A stretch of 64,000 nucleotides of DNA from Halorussus aquaticus (GCF_024218795.1 NZ_CP100400.1:1736001-1800000); one strand, 5' to 3'; counted from the stretch's first letter, positions 34,540 through 43,631 are shown. Notes: generated by a model from the sequence alone, not told the origin. Program-made: numbers and translations.

Positions 34540-35301
34540 GTGAACGTGGCAATCACAGGTGCGGCGGGCAAGGTGGGACGACAGGCGCTGCTCGCACTCT
34601 GCGGCCACGACGTGACGCCCGTCACGCACCGCGAACACGAGGACTTGGAGGGTCCGACGCTCGACGTGACCGACGCCGAGGCGTTCGCAGACGCGCTCTC
34701 CGGGCAGGACGTGCTGGTCCACCTCGCGGGCAACCCCTCGCCCGACGCCGACTGGGAGGGCGTCTTCGAACCCAACGTCGGCGGGAGCTACAACGCCTAC
34801 GAGGCCGCCCGGGAGAACGACCTCGACAGGGTCGTCTTCGCCTCGTCGAACCACGCGGTCCAGATGCACAACGTCGACGACCCCGCGGAACCCGAGTCGA
34901 TGCGCGAGGACGCCCGCGCCGTCCGACCCGACGACCCGACCCGGCCCGACTCCTACTACGGCGTGAGCAAGGTGGCGGCCGAGGCGCTCGGCGAGTTCTA
35001 CGCCGACCGCCACGGCATCGAGGTGGTCAACCTCCGCATCGGGTGGCTGATGGACGAGGACCAACTCGGAGAGACCCATGACGGGGACGACGAGGCGCGC
35101 GCCCGGTTCGCCAGAGCGATGTGGCTGAGTCCCCCCGACTGCCGGGAGGCGATCCAGTCCGCGGTGGACGCCGACCTCCCCGAGTCGTCAGTGACCGCCC
35201 ACGCCGTCTCCCGGAACGACGACCGCTACCTCTCGCTGACCGAGACGATGCGGAAACTGGACTACCGGCCCCGCGACAACTCCGCTGAGGTACTGGCGTA
35301 G
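34540..35301 (+). CDS. NAD-dependent epimerase/dehydrogenase (SDR), Azf-like
   Basis: A 253-residue extended short-chain dehydrogenase. N-terminal Rossmann motif VAITGAAGKVGRQALLAL; VVFASSNHAVQMHNVDDP holds the catalytic Ser region; the YxxxK motif is SYYGVSKVAAEALGEFYAD; RIGWLMDEDQLGET lines the substrate pocket. The short length and the SSNHAV string resemble uronate dehydrogenases and the haloarchaeal NAD-dependent glucose-6-phosphate dehydrogenase Azf, but the substrate cannot be told with certainty. The start is GTG at 34540; a second GTG two codons later is possible. TATA-like CGTATTTC lies at about 34509. Confidence 0.82.
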   Translation: MNVAITGAAGKVGRQALLALCGHDVTPVTHREHEDLEGPTLDVTDAEAFADALSGQDVLVHLAGNPSPDADWEGVFEPNVGGSYNAYEAARENDLDRVVFASSNHAVQMHNVDDPAEPESMREDARAVRPDDPTRPDSYYGVSKVAAEALGEFYADRHGIEVVNLRIGWLMDEDQLGETHDGDDEARARFARAMWLSPPDCREAIQSAVDADLPESSVTAHAVSRNDDRYLSLTETMRKLDYRPRDNSAEVLA

Positions 35302-35478
35302 TTCGTGTCCGTCGTGGTGCCGTGGCTGTACAGTTACGATACGGTGGCAGTGTGAGTCGTTCGAGGAGAAGTAGCGTCGTCCACTACGGACCGTCTCGAC
35401 TGCTCTGCTCGAACTACTGCCGGGTCCGACTCGAACCACGTGAGAAACCGAAGCGACGCTCGTGACGAAACTGCGGGA

Positions 35479-35748
35479 TTACGAGACTGCGATATCCTCG
35501 GCGCGCTTCACGATATCGACGTCTTCGGCGTCGACGGACTCGGTTTCCAACCAGTGGGGGACGTAGTTGCGCTTCTCGAAGTCCTCGCGCTCGTCCTCGG
35601 TACCGATAGTACACCACAACTGCGGTTCGTCGGGACCGTGCCAGTCGCCCTGCCGACTGATGGCGAGGCAGACGCGTTCGTCGCCGTCGTAGTTGATGAC
35701 GGCGTTCTTCCGGATGCCGGGGTCCCCGTGGATGATGAGTCGCTTCAT
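35479..35748 (-). CDS. HAH_0734-type small conserved protein
   Basis: An 89-residue protein with a very characteristic N-terminus, KRLIIHGDPGIRKNAVINYD, followed by RQGDWHGPDEPQLWCTIG. I recognise it as the haloarchaeal HAH_0734 family of unknown function. The beta-rich start and the IHGDPG motif are conserved across genera. It stands alone between the SDR gene and the secreted hydrolase. Confidence 0.8.
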   Translation of the reverse strand: MKRLIIHGDPGIRKNAVINYDGDERVCLAISRQGDWHGPDEPQLWCTIGTEDEREDFEKRNYVPHWLETESVDAEDVDIVKRAEDIAVS

Positions 35749-35826
35749 GCGCGGCGATTCGGAAGGCGCGGGGTTAAACGCTTCGGGAACGGTCGCCGAG
35801 GGAGTTCGACCGACCGTCCTCGGGCG

Positions 35827-36705
35827 TTACATGTCCGAGACGATTTCGTCCGAGAGGTTCGTCAGGTAGCCCGAGTGGTCGTTCCCGACCTGCGAGGTGG
35901 CGTCGAACTCGTCGTAGTTCGGTGCGGGCGTCTTCCCGTCCTCGTAGCCGGTTTCGCCGAGCGCTTGGTCGAACTCGAACGAGTTGTACACCCACTGGAG
36001 AACGTCGTCCTCGTGGCTGTGGTAGTTGTACGCGTTCGCGACCACGTTGGAGATGGCGTCGTACGTATCCGGATTCTCCTGCGTCGGCGCTTCGTTGTCC
36101 TGTGCGGCCCCCAGCAGGTGGGTCGAGTAGACGTCGTACCCGTTGTCGGTGAACCACGATCCGTTCAGTGAGCGGAGCGTACTCAACAGCACCTGCGCGC
36201 CCAGCGAGTGACTGACGAACCGGACGTTCGACCCCGGACACTGGGACTTGTAATCGACCGCGAACTGTGCGAGTTTCGCACCGTTCTTCTGGGCCACGGT
36301 CTGGGCCTCGCCCCACCCGAAGTCCACGCCGCCGCCGACGTCGTTGTCCCACGTGTACCCGACCACGGTACCGCCGTATCCGGCACCCGTCAGTTCGTCG
36401 CGGGCGTGCTGGATCTTCTCTCGGGCCGCCTGCTCCGCACCGGACTCGCTGCTGTTCTTGTCCCATCCGTGGATGAACACGGTGAGGTCGCCGGCACATC
36501 CCGTGTCGATTCCCGGTACCAGTCCGTTGGTGTCGTAACTGTACTGGCTCTCGCCGGAGACGAGCGACCCGTCGTCGTTGTAGTGGTCGCGGGTCGAGAG
36601 TAGCGGGACGTCGTAGGCCGCCGCGGTGCCCGATGTCCCGACGAGCGCCAGTCCGGTGGTGGTCACTGCACTACGCTTCAGGAACGTCCGTCGGTTGAAC
36701 GACAT
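35827..36705 (-). CDS. Tat-exported alpha/beta hydrolase
   Basis: A 292-residue secreted protein. The twin-arginine signal (NRRTFLKRSAVTTTGLALVG) ends at an Ala-x-Ala site near residue 29. The body has the alpha/beta-hydrolase layout: DLTVFIHGWDKNSSES (oxyanion loop HG), and the nucleophile elbow VRFVSHSLGAQVLLSTLRSL with the G-x-S-x-G-like SHSLG. A later NYHSHEDDVLQWVY supplies plausible His/Asp residues. It is likely an extracellular lipase or esterase; substrate unknown. The upstream 60 bp are A/T-rich (TTATTATTTTCTTACAATC), fitting a strong promoter. Confidence 0.82.
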   Translation of the reverse strand: MSFNRRTFLKRSAVTTTGLALVGTSGTAAAYDVPLLSTRDHYNDDGSLVSGESQYSYDTNGLVPGIDTGCAGDLTVFIHGWDKNSSESGAEQAAREKIQHARDELTGAGYGGTVVGYTWDNDVGGGVDFGWGEAQTVAQKNGAKLAQFAVDYKSQCPGSNVRFVSHSLGAQVLLSTLRSLNGSWFTDNGYDVYSTHLLGAAQDNEAPTQENPDTYDAISNVVANAYNYHSHEDDVLQWVYNSFEFDQALGETGYEDGKTPAPNYDEFDATSQVGNDHSGYLTNLSDEIVSDM

Positions 36706-36781
36706 ACTAACACGAAAAGAACCCGCCCACTTATTATTTTCTTACAATCAAATAAAATTTTAACTCGTATCGGAGAATAAG

Positions 36782-37180
36782 TCACCGTAGGAAATCCTCG
36801 ATGGCATCGGTCACCGAGTTCTGCCGATTCTCCACACGGCGCTGGTAACAGACGGTGCAGACGAGACCGGCGTCGCCGACCGGCGCGCGCTCCGGTGTCT
36901 CACGACCGAAGTAGTAGCCGCAGTCGGCGCAGACGAGCAGGTCGTCGGCGGGTACGAGCCACCCCCTGAGCGACCCGTAAGCCGCCTCGCCAGTCAGCAA
37001 CTCCTCGGCCGGGAGTTCGTCGGGCCAGTGTACCGAACGCGCGAGTCGGTCGGCGTGGTCGTCGTTGACGTGGTCGGCCCCTCGCTCGCGCGCCCGCTGA
37101 CGGGCGGCGTCGCTGTCCTCACCGGTCGCGTGGACCCGGTGGTCGCAGTGGACGCACTCGAAGCGATGTTCGACCATCAT
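36782..37180 (-). CDS. Double zinc-finger protein of unknown function
   Basis: A 132-residue protein with two Cys4-type sites: FECVHCDHRVHATG at residues 7-20, and VCADCGYYFGRETPE near 90 with LVCTVCYQRRVEN near 115. The long middle stretch contains HVNDDHADRL. Its start overlaps the stop of the gene upstream (37177-37917) by four bases (ATGA), so the two are translationally coupled. Function unknown. Confidence 0.72.
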   Translation of the reverse strand: MMVEHRFECVHCDHRVHATGEDSDAARQRARERGADHVNDDHADRLARSVHWPDELPAEELLTGEAAYGSLRGWLVPADDLLVCADCGYYFGRETPERAPVGDAGLVCTVCYQRRVENRQNSVTDAIEDFLR

Positions 37181-37917
37181 ACCGACTCGCCGGACTCCGC
37201 ACGTTCGAGGTCCAGTGCCGCTCCGTCGGCGAGTTCGTAGACGGTCGCCTCTCCCTTGGGAACCCAACACCCTCGGCGGTCCTGTCGGACGTAGTAGGCC
37301 CGTTCGGTTTCGCGTTCCGGGACGACCTCCGCGACGAACACCCGGTCGCTCGCGGCGACCGATTCGAGGACCGACTCTTCGGCCAGTACTCCGGGGAGGT
37401 CGAAGACGATTTCGCGCGGCCCGGCCGGGAGTGCGGCAGCGAGCGCGTCCGCGTCCCGTCTGTCGAGCGTCGGGTCGCCGAGCAGGTCCGCGTACCGGGC
37501 GACGCGCACTCGCTCGTCGGAGACGCACCCGCCGTCTGCGGAGACGCCGATTCCCGACTCGACGCTGGCGTCCGGTGACTCCCGGAACACGTCGCGTACC
37601 TCGTCGTAAGCGACCAGTTCGGGGCGACTGTTCCGGAACCACTCGCGCACCCGCTCTACGTCGAGCGGTTCCACGGTCCGTCGGCCGCGGAACCGATTGT
37701 ACTCTGCACGCTGCCAACCGGGATCGGTGTAGCGGACGAAGCAGTCACCGGGCGGTCCGGCCCACCGAGCGCAGACCCCGCCGTCGGTCCGGCGCATCGC
37801 CGTGAGGAAGTCATGCGCTCGTGGGCGCGCCTCTCGCCGAGTCAGGTGGTAGTTCCGAACGCGCTGAATCGGCGCACTCGACCCCACCGAGGCCAGCAGT
37901 TCGACGACGCCGGTCAT
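37177..37917 (-). CDS. Hypothetical protein, first gene of a two-gene operon
   Basis: A 246-residue protein of unknown family. The N-terminus has PIQRVRNYHLTRREARPRAH; the middle has an acidic helical section with YDEVRDVFRESPDASVESG; the C-terminus has ERAYYVRQDRRGCWVPKGEA. No signal peptide or membrane helix is visible. It overlaps the zinc-finger gene by an ATGA, so both proteins probably work together. I recognise no catalytic motif. Confidence 0.68.
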   Translation of the reverse strand: MTGVVELLASVGSSAPIQRVRNYHLTRREARPRAHDFLTAMRRTDGGVCARWAGPPGDCFVRYTDPGWQRAEYNRFRGRRTVEPLDVERVREWFRNSRPELVAYDEVRDVFRESPDASVESGIGVSADGGCVSDERVRVARYADLLGDPTLDRRDADALAAALPAGPREIVFDLPGVLAEESVLESVAASDRVFVAEVVPERETERAYYVRQDRRGCWVPKGEATVYELADGAALDLERAESGESV

Positions 37918-38323
37918 CGTCCACCTCCCCGTCGACGCCTGCAGCGCAGGCGTCCGGGCGACCCCGTTTTCTCCCGTTCGTGTCGTTCGAATCTCTTTCG
38001 GAATTGCATAGTCTCCTCCGACGACCGCAGTCCGGCGGGTCGGTTCGTCGTCACACCACCACGTCCGCCGTTCCGCGGTCGTTATCCAATTGTACGGGGA
38101 GAGCCAACTTAAAATCGCGCCACCCGCGGCGAAAGTAAAACTGTCCCAAGTGGCGAACGAAGGGGGTCGCGCGGACGTGGCCGGTCGTGCAGACGAGGCT
38201 CGGTCGGATGGCGTCCGGTTCGGGCGGACGGTCCACCGACGATCCGCTCCGGTCGCCGACGGCGATTGTGAACCAAACGGGTTTTAAGCCCCGTGCCCCT
38301 ACGTCACGCCAAGGTAGATATCT
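37918..38323. other. 406-bp divergent intergenic region
   Basis: This lies between the leftward two-gene unknown operon and the rightward ribosomal operon. It contains two A/T-rich patches (CTTAAAATC at about 38109-38117 and GAAAGTAAAACTG at about 38131-38143) and the GTTTTAAG box of rpl44e. No frame in it resembles a gene of this organism. Confidence 0.55.
38279..38287 (+). promoter_or_regulatory. TATA-like box of the rpl44e operon
   Basis: GGTTTTAAG lies about 40 nt upstream of the rpl44e ATG (38324), implying a leader of roughly 15 nt. A purine stretch (AAGGTAGA at about 38310) could pair with 16S rRNA. Confidence 0.5.
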
Positions 38324-38605
38324 ATGCAGATGCCACGCCGCTTCAACACGTACTGCCCGCACTGTAAGGCTCACGAAGAACACGAAGTCCAGAAGGTCCG
38401 AACCGGTCGCTCGACCGGAATGAAGTGGGACCAGCGGAAGCAGCGCGAAGGCTCGAAGGGTATCGGGAACCGCGGCCGGTTCTCCAAGGTGCCCGGTGGC
38501 GACAAGCCCACGAAGAAGACCGACCTGAAGTACCGCTGCAGCGAATGCGGCAAGGCCCACCTCCGCGAGGGATGGCGCGCGGGCCGACTCGAACTGGAGG
38601 ACTAA
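38324..38605 (+). CDS. rpl44e: 50S ribosomal protein L44e
   Basis: A 93-residue ribosomal protein, identical in layout to other haloarchaeal L44e: [20 protein letters not shown], then [40 protein letters not shown] and [18 protein letters not shown]. Two CxxC pairs bind zinc. It binds 23S rRNA near the E site. The ATG at 38324 (MQMP) is favoured over the second Met because the family starts there. First gene of the rpl44e-rps27e-aif2a-nop10-PAC2 operon. Confidence 0.97.
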   Translation: MQMPRRFNTYCPHCKAHEEHEVQKVRTGRSTGMKWDQRKQREGSKGIGNRGRFSKVPGGDKPTKKTDLKYRCSECGKAHLREGWRAGRLELED

Positions 38606-38608
38606 CCC

Positions 38609-38782
38609 ATGGCAGGAAACTTTTACACCGTTCAGTGTCCGGACTGTGACAACGAACAGACCGTCTTCGGCAAGGCCGCGACCGAGGTCGCCTGCGCCGT
38701 CTGCGGCGCGACGCTCGCTCGGCCGACCGGCGGCGACGCCGAATTCGAAGGCGAAGTGACCGAGACGGTAGAAGCGCGATGA
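38609..38782 (+). CDS. rps27e: 30S ribosomal protein S27e
   Basis: A 57-residue zinc-ribbon ribosomal protein: [20 protein letters not shown] and [16 protein letters not shown] give the C4 site. It begins three bases after rpl44e stops and overlaps the next gene by ATGA. L44e-S27e-aIF2alpha is the classic archaeal order. Confidence 0.97.
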   Translation: MAGNFYTVQCPDCDNEQTVFGKAATEVACAVCGATLARPTGGDAEFEGEVTETVEAR

Positions 38783-39579
38783 AGTACAGCGGCTGGCCCG
38801 AACCCGGCGAACTCGTCGTCGGGAAGATAGACGAGATCGAGGACTTCGGCGTGTTCGTGGACCTCTCGGAGTACGAGGGCAAGCACGGTCTCATCCACGT
38901 CAGCGAAGTCGCCAGCGGATGGATCAAGAACATCCGCGACCACGTCAACGAGGGCCAGACGGTCGTCTGCAAGGTGCTGGACGTAGACGAGAGCGCCCAG
39001 CAGATCGACCTCTCGCTCAAAGACGTCAACGACCACCAGCACTCCGAGAAGATTCAGGAGTGGAAGAACGAGCAGAAGGCCGACAACTGGATGGAACTGG
39101 CCTTCGGCGAGGACGTGGACGACGACAAGTACGCCCACGTCGCCAACGCGATGCTCGCGGAGTTCGGCGGTCTCTACGGCGGATTCGAGCAAGCCGCGAT
39201 TCACGGACCCGAAGCGCTCGAATCGACCGACCTCACCGACGAGGAGATAGAGCGAATCGTCGATACCGCCCGCGAGAACGTCTCGGTGCCCTACGTCACC
39301 GTCACGGGTTACGTGGACCTCGAAAGCCCGTCCGAAAGCGGCGTCGACGACATCAAAGAGGCGCTGCAGGCCGCGGAAGGAAACGGCGACATCCCCGAAG
39401 AGGTGGAACTCGACGTGACCTACGTGGGTGCGCCCGAGTACCGGATTCGGGTGCGAGCGCCCAACTACAAGACCGCCGAGTCCCAACTCGAAGAGAGCGC
39501 CGCCCGCGCCGAGTCCGCCATCGAGTCGGTCGGCGGCACGGGGTCGTTCCACCGCGAACGCCAGACCGAAGACGAGTGA
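38779..39579 (+). CDS. eif2a: Translation initiation factor 2 subunit alpha
   Basis: A 266-residue aIF2-alpha. The N-terminal S1 domain (about 10-85) has [20 protein letters not shown] and [20 protein letters not shown]; a helical middle domain follows, then the alpha/beta C-terminal domain (about 175-260, with [20 protein letters not shown]) that docks on the gamma subunit. It helps deliver initiator Met-tRNA to the 30S subunit. It starts within the rps27e stop. Confidence 0.97.
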   Translation: MKYSGWPEPGELVVGKIDEIEDFGVFVDLSEYEGKHGLIHVSEVASGWIKNIRDHVNEGQTVVCKVLDVDESAQQIDLSLKDVNDHQHSEKIQEWKNEQKADNWMELAFGEDVDDDKYAHVANAMLAEFGGLYGGFEQAAIHGPEALESTDLTDEEIERIVDTARENVSVPYVTVTGYVDLESPSESGVDDIKEALQAAEGNGDIPEEVELDVTYVGAPEYRIRVRAPNYKTAESQLEESAARAESAIESVGGTGSFHRERQTEDE

Positions 39580-39613
39580 CTCCCCGAACGCCACCCGCCG
39601 ACCCGACCCGACA

Positions 39614-39796
39614 ATGAAATCCGACATCCGCGTCTGCTCGGCGTGGCGCGACCGTCACGCTCGTCCGGTCTACACCCTTTCTGAGACGTGTCCCGACTGC
39701 GGAGCCGAGGCCGTCAACAGCGCGCCCGCGCCCTTCAACCCCGAGGACCCGTACGGTGAGTACCGACGGGCACTTAAGGAGCGCGCCCGCGAATAA
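39614..39796 (+). CDS. nop10: H/ACA ribonucleoprotein protein Nop10
   Basis: A 60-residue protein: MKSDIRVCSAWRDRHARPVY, then TLSETCPDCGAEAVNSAPAP and FNPEDPYGEYRRALKERARE. The zinc ribbon and the PxPFNPxDPYGxYRR tail match archaeal Nop10, which bridges Cbf5 and L7Ae in pseudouridylation guide complexes. It sits between aIF2-alpha and the PAC2 protein as in many archaea. Confidence 0.96.
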   Translation: MKSDIRVCSAWRDRHARPVYTLSETCPDCGAEAVNSAPAPFNPEDPYGEYRRALKERARE

Positions 39797-39801
39797 GCCA
39801 T

Positions 39802-40560
39802 ATGGACGAACTCGACATCGAGACGGTCGCCGACCCCGACCTACGGGACCCGGTTCTCGTCGAAGGGCTTCCCGGCGTCGGTCACGTCGGCAAGCTCGCG
39901 GTCGAACATCTCCTCGAAGAGAAGGAAAGCGAGCTAGTGCGGCGGGTCTACTCCGAACACTTCCCGCCGCAGGTCACCGTCTCCGACGACGGGACGACCG
40001 AACTCGCCTGCGCCGAGATTCACGCGGTCGAACTCGACGACCGCGACCTGCTGATTCTGACGGGCGACAATCAGGCCAGCGACAACGCGGGTCACTATCG
40101 ACTCACCGACGCCTTCCTCGACGTGGCGGAGTCGTTCGGCGTCGAGACGGTCTACGCGCTCGGCGGCGTCCCGACGGGCGAACTCATGGACGAGTACGCC
40201 GTCGTCGGTGCGGCCACCGACACCGAGTTCGTCGAGGAACTCGTAGACGTCGGGGTCGAGTTCCGCGAGGACGAACCCGCGGGCGGCATCGTCGGCACCA
40301 GCGGTCTCCTGCTCGGTCTGGGCGAGCGCCGCGGCCTCCGAGCGACCTGCCTGATGGGCGAGACCAGCGGGTACCTCGTCGACCCCAAGAGCGCGCGGGC
40401 CGTCCTCGAAGTGCTGGAGGACGTCCTCGGCTTCGAGGTCGAGTACGACTCGCTGGAGGAGCGCGCCGACGACATGGAGGACGTGGCGAACAAGATTCAG
40501 GAGATGGAGAACCAGCAGTCCGGGATGCCGACCGACGAGAATCTGCGGTACATCGGCTGA
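39802..40560 (+). CDS. PAC2-family proteasome assembly chaperone
   Basis: A 252-residue protein of the PAC2/ATP-grasp-like chaperone family: VLVEGLPGVGHVGKLAVEHL at the N-terminus, LILTGDNQASDNAGHYRLTD, then TVYALGGVPTGELMD, GIVGTSGLLLGLGERRGLRA and CLMGETSGYLVDPKSARAVL. It probably assists 20S proteasome alpha-ring assembly. It is the last gene of the ribosomal/translation operon, six bases after nop10. The C-terminal helix (about 215-250) is a likely coiled coil. Confidence 0.93.
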   Translation: MDELDIETVADPDLRDPVLVEGLPGVGHVGKLAVEHLLEEKESELVRRVYSEHFPPQVTVSDDGTTELACAEIHAVELDDRDLLILTGDNQASDNAGHYRLTDAFLDVAESFGVETVYALGGVPTGELMDEYAVVGAATDTEFVEELVDVGVEFREDEPAGGIVGTSGLLLGLGERRGLRATCLMGETSGYLVDPKSARAVLEVLEDVLGFEVEYDSLEERADDMEDVANKIQEMENQQSGMPTDENLRYIG

Positions 40561-40608
40561 AGGGTATATCGACCGAACGAAGCAGCCCGCGCGGAGCCCT
40601 CCCGAACG

Positions 40609-41616
40609 ATGACGAGCATCAGACTCCGGTCTCGCCTCGCGGTCGCCTTGCTCGTAGTGGTCAGTGGCACGCTCGCGTTCGTCGTCGGTATCGTGATTTC
40701 GACTGCGCGGGTCGGTGAGATTGTCGGGCCGGTCTTGCTCGTGTCACCGCAGACCGGAGCGTACGCCGGGACGATACTCGGGGGCGTCCTCGCGGTCGGC
40801 ATCGTGGTCGGGACGACCTACACCGGGACGAACGCCGTCCACGACCGGCTCGAATCGCGGGAGATAGCCGAGACCGCGTACGCGGACGACGACATCGAGT
40901 CGCTCGTCGAACGCCTCGCTCTCCAACTCGACGTCCCGATGCCCGCCGTGGAACTCGCCGAGACGCCGGTTCCACACGCCTCCGTCTCGGGCCTGACGCG
41001 CCGCGGGTCCACGCTCGTCCTCTCGTCCGGACTGCTGGACCGACTGGACCGCGACCAGTTGGCGGCGGTCCTCGCCCACGAACTCGCCCACCTCGCCAAC
41101 CGAGACGCGCTGGTCGTCACGCTCGTGGCGGTTCCGGCGGTCTTCGGTCGCTCCGTGATGGACGGGTTGAACGCCACCAACGAGAGCGACGGCGTCCCCG
41201 GCGCGCTCTACACCAACCTGTTCGGTATCGCGGCCTTCCTCCTCGCCGGGTGTCTCTGGCTCGTCGGAAAGTCGCTGCTCGCGGTCTTCACCCGACAGCG
41301 CGAACTCGCCGCCGACAGAGCGGCGGCGCGACTCGTCGGGTCGCCGGCCACGCTCGCCGACGCGCTCGACACGCTCGACCCCGAGTCCATCGACGCTCCT
41401 GTGGCGGACGTCCGCCGGGCGCGTGCCGTCGGCGTTTTCTCCATCGTGGAACCGCCCCGACCGTCCCGGGACGCGTTCACCATCTGGGAGAACCGGCGCA
41501 GACCGCCGACCGTGCGAGTCCGCGATTGGTTCGTCGCTACCGGCGACGCGCTGTTCGCCACGCATCCCCCGACCGAGAAGCGAACGGAACTCCTCCGTAG
41601 GTACGAGCGAGAGTAG
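40609..41616 (+). CDS. M48 family membrane metalloprotease (HtpX-like)
   Basis: A 335-residue membrane protease. Two N-terminal helices (about 10-35 and 45-70) precede a soluble domain with the zinc motif: AAVLAHELAHLANRDALV (HELAH at 157-161). Two further helices follow (about 165-185 and 200-225), and RQRELAADRAAARLVG provides the third zinc ligand. It should degrade misfolded membrane proteins. It is tail-to-tail with an M48-like paralogue that lacks the zinc motif. Confidence 0.92.
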   Translation: MTSIRLRSRLAVALLVVVSGTLAFVVGIVISTARVGEIVGPVLLVSPQTGAYAGTILGGVLAVGIVVGTTYTGTNAVHDRLESREIAETAYADDDIESLVERLALQLDVPMPAVELAETPVPHASVSGLTRRGSTLVLSSGLLDRLDRDQLAAVLAHELAHLANRDALVVTLVAVPAVFGRSVMDGLNATNESDGVPGALYTNLFGIAAFLLAGCLWLVGKSLLAVFTRQRELAADRAAARLVGSPATLADALDTLDPESIDAPVADVRRARAVGVFSIVEPPRPSRDAFTIWENRRRPPTVRVRDWFVATGDALFATHPPTEKRTELLRRYERE

Positions 41617-42738
41617 TCAGCGCTCGTCTCGGACGTTCGAGAGTCGTCGGGCGAGCGACGGTCGAGACCGGAGGTGCTGGACGATGCGACTCGGATTCTC
41701 CTCGACTCCGGCCTGTGCGGCGAGTTCTCGGAGCGAGTCGCTCAGTCGCTCAGCCCCGACTCGGCTTGCGGCTCGCCTGTCGGCGCGGTATCCGAGTCGC
41801 CAGCACAGCAAATCGAGGACGACGACGGTGACGACGCCGGCGGGCAAGGCGACGGCGACGGTCCCGGGCGTCGGCCGGACTGGGGCGAGTTTGAGCAGGA
41901 GTCCGAGGAGAGCGACGCCGACCGACACCTTGAGCGAGAGGACCAGAGCGGCGACTCCGCGGTAGGAGAGCCGCTCGCGCTCGCCGTGGATGGCGAGCAT
42001 GGATTCGAACGCGGCTTCCGACCGTTCGAAGAACCGTTCGGAGACGTACAGTCGCCGAAAGCCCACCGGACCGACGACCGCCATTTCGGCGTCCGAACCG
42101 AACGCGCCTTCGACGACTCGCCACGGCACGTCAGAGAGTGGCGTCGCCTCCGTGGCTTCGGCGAGTCGCCGCTGTTCGTCGTCGGTCGGCGCGCGCGCGG
42201 AAACCGACAGCGCGACCAGTGTCGGTCCCGCGAGATACGAGCCGACGGGCAGGGCGGCGACCGCGATGCCGACGACGCCGAGACCGAACTGGGCGTCGGC
42301 GACGGTCGCGGCGAGCGCGACCGGAACTCCCAGGATTAGGGCGTGAACCCCCAGCGTCCGAGCCGCGGCGAGGGTGGCCGTCGTTCGGTCGGTGTCGGTC
42401 TCGCCCGTCCCTTTCATCGCGGGAAACACGGCGTAGTACGCGCTGACGGTGGCGAGTACGGCGGCCGGGAGGACTAGCGACCAGCCGAGTGCCGTACCGA
42501 GGGTGTCAGGCAGCGTCGGTGCGAGCGCCGTGCGGACGGCGTCCGGCGCGCCGGTCACGACCGCCGTTCCGACGGCCGCGACCGTGACCGTCCCACCCCA
42601 GACCGCGACGAGCCTTCGGAGTCTGGACGCAACTTCCGTGCCGTCGCCGGCGGTGAGCGCGCGAGTACCGATTCGGCCGACCGCGTATCCGAGCGCACAA
42701 GCCGCTATCGAGGCGAGGAGGTACGCTGCGATGACCAT
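41617..42738 (-). CDS. M48-like membrane protein without HExxH (probable pseudoprotease)
   Basis: A 373-residue protein with about six membrane helices. The soluble part parallels its neighbour: LYVSERFFERSEAAFESMLA aligns with LVLSSGLLDRLDRDQLAAVL, and YRADRRAASRVG aligns with QRELAADRAAARLVG. Where the active protease has HELAH, this one reads IHGERERLSYRG (HGERE at 251-255), so the HExxH zinc motif is lost; the third ligand Glu is replaced too (YRADRRAA). It may regulate the adjacent protease or bind substrates. The stops of the two genes abut. Confidence 0.75.
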   Translation of the reverse strand: MVIAAYLLASIAACALGYAVGRIGTRALTAGDGTEVASRLRRLVAVWGGTVTVAAVGTAVVTGAPDAVRTALAPTLPDTLGTALGWSLVLPAAVLATVSAYYAVFPAMKGTGETDTDRTTATLAAARTLGVHALILGVPVALAATVADAQFGLGVVGIAVAALPVGSYLAGPTLVALSVSARAPTDDEQRRLAEATEATPLSDVPWRVVEGAFGSDAEMAVVGPVGFRRLYVSERFFERSEAAFESMLAIHGERERLSYRGVAALVLSLKVSVGVALLGLLLKLAPVRPTPGTVAVALPAGVVTVVVLDLLCWRLGYRADRRAASRVGAERLSDSLRELAAQAGVEENPSRIVQHLRSRPSLARRLSNVRDER

Positions 42739-42762
42739 AAATAAAATAGTGGATGCGGTGAC

Positions 42763-43614
42763 TTAAAGAACTCCGAGTGCAGCGGCGGCCGGGAGCGAGA
42801 ACGTGATCACGCCGGTACTGATCGCGATGACGATAGCGATCGCGATGAGCGCGGCCGCGACGTACAGAAGCCAGTCCCAGAGGCCCTGCTTGTTGGCCCA
42901 CTCCTCGATGGCAGACAGTGCCGTCTCGAAGGCGCTTTGGGCGATGGTAGCGACCGATGCACCCGCCTCGACGATGTCGTCCGGACAGATGACCTTCGCA
43001 CACTGGTTCAGTTGCGTGCCATCGACGGCCTCCATGCCGGTGTAGAGACACCCGTCCTGCGGGTCGGACCCGACCCAGACGTTCGCGCTCCAACTGGCCG
43101 ACCAGTTGTGATCCCACTTGAGGTCGAACGACGTGAGAGCGAACGACATGTAGTGGAGGTTCGGGAGCGCCATGGTGTCGCAGTCGGGCGACCCGTAACT
43201 CGGTGTCGCTGAGTCCACACAGATTTTCGACCCGTCCGCACCGAAGTCGGTCCAGTAGCAGATGTCGAACGGAATGTCGGTCGGCGTCACCTGCGTCGAG
43301 AGACCGTCGCTGTTGGTCGTCCCGTTGAAGTCCGAGCGCATCTGCGCTTCGAGTTGCTGTTTGACTTTCCGCTTTCGCTTTTGGGGGTTTGCGACGTCGG
43401 ACGTGGAGAAGGGATTGACGGAGATCTGATCGAGGACGAGGTCCACGATGGAGTCCCAGACGCTCTCTATGTCGATGTTGAAGTCCGAGGCGGCGGCCGC
43501 GTTACCGCTCAGCGCCGGAACAGCCGACATCCCGGCACCGGCCAATCCCATTTGTTTCAGCAGGCTTCGCTTACTCATACTACTGTACAACGGGTTTTTA
43601 TTTTTCCTCGTCAT
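42763..43614 (-). CDS. Exported protein with hydrophobic C-terminus, function unknown
   Basis: A 283-residue protein. The N-terminus (MSKRSLLKQMGLAGAGMSAV, then PALSGNAAAAS) looks like a Tat-type signal with KR in place of RR. The body has about seven cysteines (for example CYWTDFG, KICVDS, PDCDTM, DGCLYTG, QCAKVICPDD), suggesting disulfides outside the cell. The final 45 residues are strongly hydrophobic (WDWLLYVAAALIAIAIVIAI) and could form one or two membrane helices. The ATG at 43614 is chosen because a TATA-like box ~30 nt upstream predicts a leaderless start there; ATG 43578 is the alternative. No family recognised. Confidence 0.7.
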   Translation of the reverse strand: MTRKNKNPLYSSMSKRSLLKQMGLAGAGMSAVPALSGNAAAASDFNIDIESVWDSIVDLVLDQISVNPFSTSDVANPQKRKRKVKQQLEAQMRSDFNGTTNSDGLSTQVTPTDIPFDICYWTDFGADGSKICVDSATPSYGSPDCDTMALPNLHYMSFALTSFDLKWDHNWSASWSANVWVGSDPQDGCLYTGMEAVDGTQLNQCAKVICPDDIVEAGASVATIAQSAFETALSAIEEWANKQGLWDWLLYVAAALIAIAIVIAISTGVITFSLPAAAALGVL

Positions 43615-43631
43615 CGTATTGTAGTTATATG

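Noticed and set aside
42763-43614. Halocin C8-type precursor
   Set aside because: The length (283 aa) matches my recollection of the halocin C8 precursor, but the C-terminal segment is hydrophobic and Cys-poor, whereas halocin C8 is Cys-rich; no sequence resemblance is seen.
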